The notes under the pieces were generated by a model. The model was not told the origin of the DNA. It worked only from the letters and a program-made list of their open reading frames with translations, and ran no database searches. The position numbers were made by a program, and so were the translations under genes. Positions 6,859 through 10,587 of a stretch of 10,587 nt of DNA are shown piece after piece; position 1 is the first letter of the stretch; each line of letters starts with the position of its first letter. The stretch is from Lachnoclostridium sp. UBA7097 (GTDB lineage: Bacteria; Bacillota; Clostridia; Lachnospirales; Lachnospiraceae): NCBI GenBank assembly GCA_002499945.1, contig DKYP01000113.1, positions 26,410 through 36,996 of the forward strand, in the 5' to 3' direction.

Positions 6859-6944
6859 AAACGGGTATGCAATTTTAGCATATTTTAGGCGGTATTACTG
6901 CCGGGAAAAGAAAGGGACCAATATAAAAACAGGAGGTGAAATTA

Positions 6945-7358
6945 ATGCCAACATTTAACCAGTTAGTCAGAAAAGGAAGAAAGGTTTCAGCCAAGAAGTC
7001 TAATTCCCCTGCACTCCAGTACACATACAACTCACTTAATAAAAAGGTTGTAGAGCAGAGTTCCCCACAGAAGAGGGGTGTTTGTACTGCTGTACGTACT
7101 GCCACACCTAAAAAGCCTAACTCAGCACTCAGGAAAACAGCCAGGGTACGTCTTTCAAATGGTATGGAAGTAACAAGTTATATCCCAGGTGAGGGACATA
7201 ATTTACAGGAGCATAGCGTTGTTCTTATACGTGGCGGCAGGGTTAAGGATTTGCCTGGTACAAGATACCATATTGTACGTGGCAAGCTTGATACAGCCGG
7301 CGTTGTTAACAGGAAGCAGGCCCGCTCTAAATACGGAGCAAAGAGACCTAAGAAGTAA
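6945..7358 (+). CDS. rpsL: 30S ribosomal protein S12
   Basis: Ribosomal protein S12 of the small subunit decoding centre, 137 residues, the usual length in Firmicutes. The N-terminus MPTFNQLVRKGR is canonical. The decoding loop TPKKPNSALRK (54-64) carries Lys56 and Lys57, and the second loop GGRVKDLPG (97-105) carries Lys101; these are the residues usually found in streptomycin-sensitive S12, so no classical resistance substitution is seen. ATG 6945 is preceded by AGGAGG 8 nt upstream; an in-frame GTG at 6936 overlaps the ribosome binding site and is rejected. It is the first gene of the str operon, downstream of a strong promoter, with a 176-nt structured gap before rpsG. Confidence 0.98.
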   Translation: MPTFNQLVRKGRKVSAKKSNSPALQYTYNSLNKKVVEQSSPQKRGVCTAVRTATPKKPNSALRKTARVRLSNGMEVTSYIPGEGHNLQEHSVVLIRGGRVKDLPGTRYHIVRGKLDTAGVVNRKQARSKYGAKRPKK

Positions 7359-7377
7359 TATTCACTAATTTGGGGAA

Positions 7378-7432
7378 GTGCCGGATTAATTTCACATTTA
7401 TTATAAATTATATAAATAAAATTATCTGGTGC
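7378..7432 (+). promoter_or_regulatory. Long hairpin in the rpsL-rpsG gap, possible S7 control site
   Basis: Left arm 7378-7392 pairs with right arm 7419-7432 as about 14 bp, with three G-T pairs and one bulge, closing a 26-nt AT-rich loop. The gap (7359-7534) is unusually long for this operon. In E. coli, S7 represses its operon by binding the rpsL-rpsG intercistronic RNA; whether this hairpin does the same is inference. It has no T run after the stem, so it is not an intrinsic terminator. Confidence 0.4.
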
Positions 7433-7534
7433 GGACACAGAATACCGTGAGTACCTATGAATTAATAATAGCAATGTGAGTATAATACAATTATGCTGTA
7501 AACATTGTTAAATAATGTTAAGGAGGGAAGTAAC

Positions 7535-8005
7535 GTGCCACGTAAAGGACATATACAGAAAAGAGATGTATTGGCAGACCCTGTATACAAAAATAAAGTT
7601 GTAACAAAGCTTATCAACAATATTATGCTTGATGGCAAGAAGGGTATTGCACAGAAAATTGTTTATGGCGCTTTTGAAGAGATAGCAGAGAAGTCTGGCA
7701 AAGATGCAGTTGAAGTATTCGAGGAGGCTATGAATAATATTATGCCACAGCTTGAAGTTAAGGCAAGGCGTATCGGTGGTGCAACCTACCAGGTTCCTAT
7801 TGAAGTAAGGCCTGACAGAAGACAGGCATTAGCACTCCGCTGGCTCACCCTTTATTCACGTAAAAGGGGCGAGAAAACCATGAAGGAAAGACTTGCTAAT
7901 GAGATTCTGGATGCATCTAATAATACAGGTTCCGCTGTAAAGAAGAAAGAAGATATGCATAAGATGGCAGAAGCAAATAAAGCTTTCGCACATTACCGCT
8001 GGTAA
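7535..8005 (+). CDS. rpsG: 30S ribosomal protein S7
   Basis: Ribosomal protein S7, which binds the 3' major domain of 16S rRNA and nucleates head assembly of the small subunit. The product is 156 residues, exactly the standard bacterial length, starting (V/M)PRKGHIQKRDVLADPVY. It has the conserved segments LINNIMLDGKKGIAQKIVY, VKARRIGGATYQVPIEVRP, RRQALALRWL and the C-terminal HKMAEANKAFAHYRW. The start is GTG 7535, with AGGAGG 8 nt upstream; an upstream in-frame TTG at 7505 would add ten residues foreign to the family. The fusA start is 51 nt downstream with no terminator between. A possible weak internal promoter (TATAAT at 7481-7486, poor -35) lies in the gap before it. Confidence 0.98.
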   Translation: MPRKGHIQKRDVLADPVYKNKVVTKLINNIMLDGKKGIAQKIVYGAFEEIAEKSGKDAVEVFEEAMNNIMPQLEVKARRIGGATYQVPIEVRPDRRQALALRWLTLYSRKRGEKTMKERLANEILDASNNTGSAVKKKEDMHKMAEANKAFAHYRW

Positions 8006-8056
8006 TTAACGGCGGCAGGTTTGCTGATGCAATATTAAATCAGGAGGTAAAAAACC

Positions 8057-10174
8057 TTGGCTGGAAGAGAATATCCACTAGAGAGGACAAGGAATATCGG
8101 TATTATGGCGCATATCGATGCTGGTAAGACAACATTGACTGAGCGTATCTTATATTATACCGGTGTTAATTATAAGATTGGTGATACCCATGAAGGTACT
8201 GCTGTAATGGACTGGATGGACCAGGAGCAGGAAAGGGGTATTACAATCACATCTGCGGCTACTACTTGCCACTGGACACTTGAAGACCATACAAAGCCAA
8301 TGGATGGTGCATTGGAGCACCGTATCAATATTATTGATACACCGGGACACGTTGACTTCACAGTTGAAGTTGAACGTTCACTCCGTGTACTTGATGGCGC
8401 TGTTGGTGTATTCTGTGCCAAAGGTGGTGTTGAACCACAGTCTGAAAATGTATGGCGCCAGGCCGACACTTATAATGTACCTAGAATGGCATTTATCAAT
8501 AAAATGGATATCCTGGGTGCAAACTTTTTCGGCGCTGTTGACCAGATACGCGAAAGATTAGGTAAAAATGCAATAATCGTCCAGCTGCCAATTGGCAAGG
8601 AAGACGAATTTAAAGGAATTATAGACTTATTTGAGATGGAAGCTTACATCTATAATGATGAAAAGGGTGATGATATCTCAGTTGTACCAATTCCTGATGA
8701 TATGAAGGAACAGGCAGAAGAGTACCATACAGAGCTTATTGAGAAAATCTGTGACCTTGATGATGACCTTATGATGGTATATCTTGAAGGTGAAGAACCA
8801 CCGGTAGCTGACATGAAGAAAGCACTCCGTGCCGCTACATGTGAATGCAGGGCAGTACCAGTATGCTGTGGTTCTGCTTACAGGAACAAGGGCGTACAGA
8901 AGCTTCTTGATGCTATCCTTGAATATATGCCTGCACCAACAGATATACCTGATATTACAGGTGTAGATGATGAGGGCAATGAAGTAATACGCCATTCTTC
9001 TGATGAAGAGCCTTTCTCTGCACTTGCATTTAAGATTATGGCTGACCCGTTTGTTGGAAAGCTTGCATTTATCAGGGTTTATTCAGGGACATTAAAGTCA
9101 GGTTCTTATGTGCTTAATGCTACAAAGGGCAAAAAAGAGCGTGTAGGCCGTATTTTGCAGATGCATGCTAACAAGAGGGAAGAACTGGAGAAAGTTTATT
9201 CAGGTGATATTGCTGCCGCTGTAGGATTTAAAGTTACAACAACAGGTGATACAATCTGTGATGAACAGCACCCTGTTATACTTGAATCCATGGAATTTCC
9301 AGAGCCTGTTATTGAGCTTGCTATTGAGCCAAAGACTAAAGACGGGCAGACAAAGATGGGTGAAGCTTTAGCAAAGCTTGCTGAAGAGGACCCTACCTTC
9401 AAGCACCATACAGACCCTGAAACAGGCCAGACAATTATTGCTGGTATGGGCGAGCTCCATCTTGAAATTATTGTAGACCGTCTTTTAAGGGAATTTAAAG
9501 TAGAAGCAAATGTTGGTGCACCACAGGTTTCTTATAAAGAAACATTTACAGAGGCTGTTGACGTTGACAGCAAGTATGCTAAACAGTCTGGCGGACGTGG
9601 ACAGTACGGGCACTGTAAAGTTAAGTTTGAGCCTATGGACCCTAACGGTGAAGAAACATTTAAGTTTGAATCAACTGTAGTTGGTGGTGCTATCCCTAAA
9701 GAATATATACCTGCTGTCGGTGAAGGTATCGAGGAAGCAGCACAGGCAGGTGTTCTTGGCGGATTCCCTGTACTTGGTGTACATGCTACAGTATGGGATG
9801 GTTCATACCATGAAGTCGATTCAAGTGAAATGGCATTCCATATCGCAGGTTCAATGGCATTTAAAGATGCTATGAAGAAAGCAAAACCAGTATTGCTTGA
9901 GCCTATTATGAAGGTAGAAGTAACAATGCCTGAAGAATACATGGGTGATGTAATCGGTGATATAAATGCACGCCGCGGCCGTATTGAAGGAATGGACGAT
10001 ATCGGCGGGGGCAAGATTGTAAGGGGCTATGTGCCACTTGCTGAAATGTTTGGTTATTCAACAGACCTGCGTTCAAGGACACAGGGACGTGGTAACTATT
10101 CAATGTTCTTTGAGAAATATGAACAGGTTCCAAAATCTGTACAGGAGAAGGTACTTGCATCAAAGAATGCTTAA
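8057..10174 (+). CDS. fusA: Translation elongation factor G
   Basis: EF-G, the GTPase that drives translocation of tRNA and mRNA on the ribosome. At 705 residues it is slightly longer than the usual 690-700. G motifs are intact: AHIDAGKT (18-25), RGITI (60-64), DTPGH (94-98), NKMD (148-151) and the GSA motif near CCGSAYRNKG. Domain III has MGELHLEIIVDRL, domain IV GGRGQYGHCKV and IPKEYIPAVGEGIEEA, domain V the conserved RRGRIEGM. About twelve extra residues (roughly 76-88, between TCHW and EHRINIIDTPGH) account for the length; I recall similar insertions in Lachnospiraceae. The start is TTG 8057 with AGGAGG 9 nt upstream, giving the canonical MAGREYPLERTRNIGI. It follows rpsG by 51 nt and precedes tuf by 129 nt. 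This is the standard str-operon EF-G. Confidence 0.98.
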   Translation: MAGREYPLERTRNIGIMAHIDAGKTTLTERILYYTGVNYKIGDTHEGTAVMDWMDQEQERGITITSAATTCHWTLEDHTKPMDGALEHRINIIDTPGHVDFTVEVERSLRVLDGAVGVFCAKGGVEPQSENVWRQADTYNVPRMAFINKMDILGANFFGAVDQIRERLGKNAIIVQLPIGKEDEFKGIIDLFEMEAYIYNDEKGDDISVVPIPDDMKEQAEEYHTELIEKICDLDDDLMMVYLEGEEPPVADMKKALRAATCECRAVPVCCGSAYRNKGVQKLLDAILEYMPAPTDIPDITGVDDEGNEVIRHSSDEEPFSALAFKIMADPFVGKLAFIRVYSGTLKSGSYVLNATKGKKERVGRILQMHANKREELEKVYSGDIAAAVGFKVTTTGDTICDEQHPVILESMEFPEPVIELAIEPKTKDGQTKMGEALAKLAEEDPTFKHHTDPETGQTIIAGMGELHLEIIVDRLLREFKVEANVGAPQVSYKETFTEAVDVDSKYAKQSGGRGQYGHCKVKFEPMDPNGEETFKFESTVVGGAIPKEYIPAVGEGIEEAAQAGVLGGFPVLGVHATVWDGSYHEVDSSEMAFHIAGSMAFKDAMKKAKPVLLEPIMKVEVTMPEEYMGDVIGDINARRGRIEGMDDIGGGKIVRGYVPLAEMFGYSTDLRSRTQGRGNYSMFFEKYEQVPKSVQEKVLASKNA

Positions 10175-10214
10175 ATTGGTTAATTACCAGAAAAGACTTG
10201 AAAATTGGTTAATT
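10173..10214 (+). repeat. 13-nt direct repeat in the fusA-tuf gap
   Basis: AAATTGGTTAATT occurs at 10173-10185 (overlapping the fusA stop) and again at 10202-10214, 29 bp apart start to start. The second copy begins at the end of the tuf promoter -35 and fills much of its spacer, so a regulator binding both copies would cover the promoter. It may also be a chance AT-rich repeat. Confidence 0.6.
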
Positions 10215-10226
10215 TTGCAATATAAT
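10198..10226 (+). promoter_or_regulatory. Strong sigma-A promoter of tuf
   Basis: TTGAAA (10198-10203, five of six) and TATAAT (10221-10226, consensus) are separated by 17 nt, predicting a start near 10233 and a leader of about 70 nt. This lets tuf be made in excess over the upstream str genes. Near the start, AATGCCC (10227-10233) can pair with GGGCATT (10262-10268), and a second GGGCAT lies at 10235-10240. Confidence 0.75.
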
Positions 10227-10303
10227 AATGCCCAGGGCATGATAAAGTGCGTAGAAAGACCGGGCATTAAGTTGCCTATTTATTTAAAGGAGGATTATAT
10301 AAA

Positions 10304-10587
10304 ATGGCTAAAGAAAAGTTTGAAAGAACTAAACCCCATTGTAACATTGGTACTATCGGACACGTAGACCACGGCAAGACAACTTTAACAGCTGCTATTA
10401 CAAAAGTGCTTGCAGAGAGGGTATCAGGAAAGAATGCAGCCGTAGATTTTGAAAATATTGATAAAGCTCCAGAAGAGCGTGAGAGAGGTATTACAATTTC
10501 TACAGCACACGTTGAGTATGAAACAGAAGCAAGGCACTATGCACACGTTGACTGCCCAGGCCATGCTGACTATGTAAAGAACATGAT
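10304..10587 (+). CDS. tuf: Translation elongation factor Tu (3' end outside window)
   Basis: EF-Tu carries aminoacyl-tRNA to the ribosome as a GTP complex. The window holds the first 94 codons and two bases, all in one open frame to the right edge; the full protein is normally about 395-400 residues. It begins MAKEKFERTKPHCNIGTIG. G1 is GHVDHGKT (19-26), the switch I RGITI is at 61-65 and G3 DCPGH at 83-87. ATG 10304 has AAAGGAGG 10 nt upstream. It is the last classical gene of the str operon and also has a strong promoter in the gap after fusA. Nothing unusual is visible in the part present. Confidence 0.97.
   Translation, partial: MAKEKFERTKPHCNIGTIGHVDHGKTTLTAAITKVLAERVSGKNAAVDFENIDKAPEERERGITISTAHVEYETEARHYAHVDCPGHADYVKNM

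Noticed and set aside
7458..7486. Internal promoter for rpsG with TATAAT at 7481-7486
   Set aside because: The -35 at the 17-nt position matches only two of six bases and the TG extension is one base out of place, so I did not list it as a feature.
9532..10014. Long open frame of 160 codons antisense to fusA
   Set aside because: It mirrors the codon pattern of fusA, has no ribosome binding site and no recognisable protein features (Pro/Ser-rich shadow).

Overview
The window looks like chromosome of a low-GC, spore-forming Firmicute, most likely a member of the Lachnospiraceae (Clostridia). The reasons are the low GC, heavy use of ATA and AGG codons, the dnaX-type ybaB-recR pair, a YyaC-family sporulation protein, an rpsL-rpsG-fusA-tuf operon with Clostridia-like proteins, and a DUF5711-like envelope protein. 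The genus cannot be fixed from sequence reading alone.

Layout. (1) 1-931, plus strand: the end of ybaB (nucleoid-associated protein) and recR (recombination mediator), 13 nt apart. A terminator hairpin straddles the recR stop. (2) 896-2195, minus strand: an alpha/beta hydrolase with its own sigma-A-like promoter, then yyaC, whose 3' end overlaps recR tail to tail and which may have a forespore-type promoter. (3) 2413-6810, plus strand: three envelope genes. They encode a membrane protein with a cytoplasmic MPN/JAB-like region and an external LysM domain, a single-pass membrane protein with a propeller-like ectodomain (DUF5711-like), and a secreted Asp-rich/Ig-like/NlpC-P60 peptidoglycan hydrolase. 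A roughly 220-bp imperfect palindrome lies between the first and second of these. (4) 6830-10587, plus strand: the str operon, with a near-consensus promoter, rpsL, rpsG, fusA and the first 94 codons of tuf. tuf also has a strong promoter of its own.

How the genes fit together. The left part is DNA maintenance plus a sporulation gene. The middle is a cell-wall module: one protein can touch peptidoglycan through LysM, one displays a folded ectodomain, and one can cut wall peptides. The right part is core translation: two 30S proteins and two elongation factors. The least explained items are the 220-bp palindrome (3709-3929) and the MPN-like/LysM transmembrane architecture. Several short regulatory dyads in the str operon are also worth testing.
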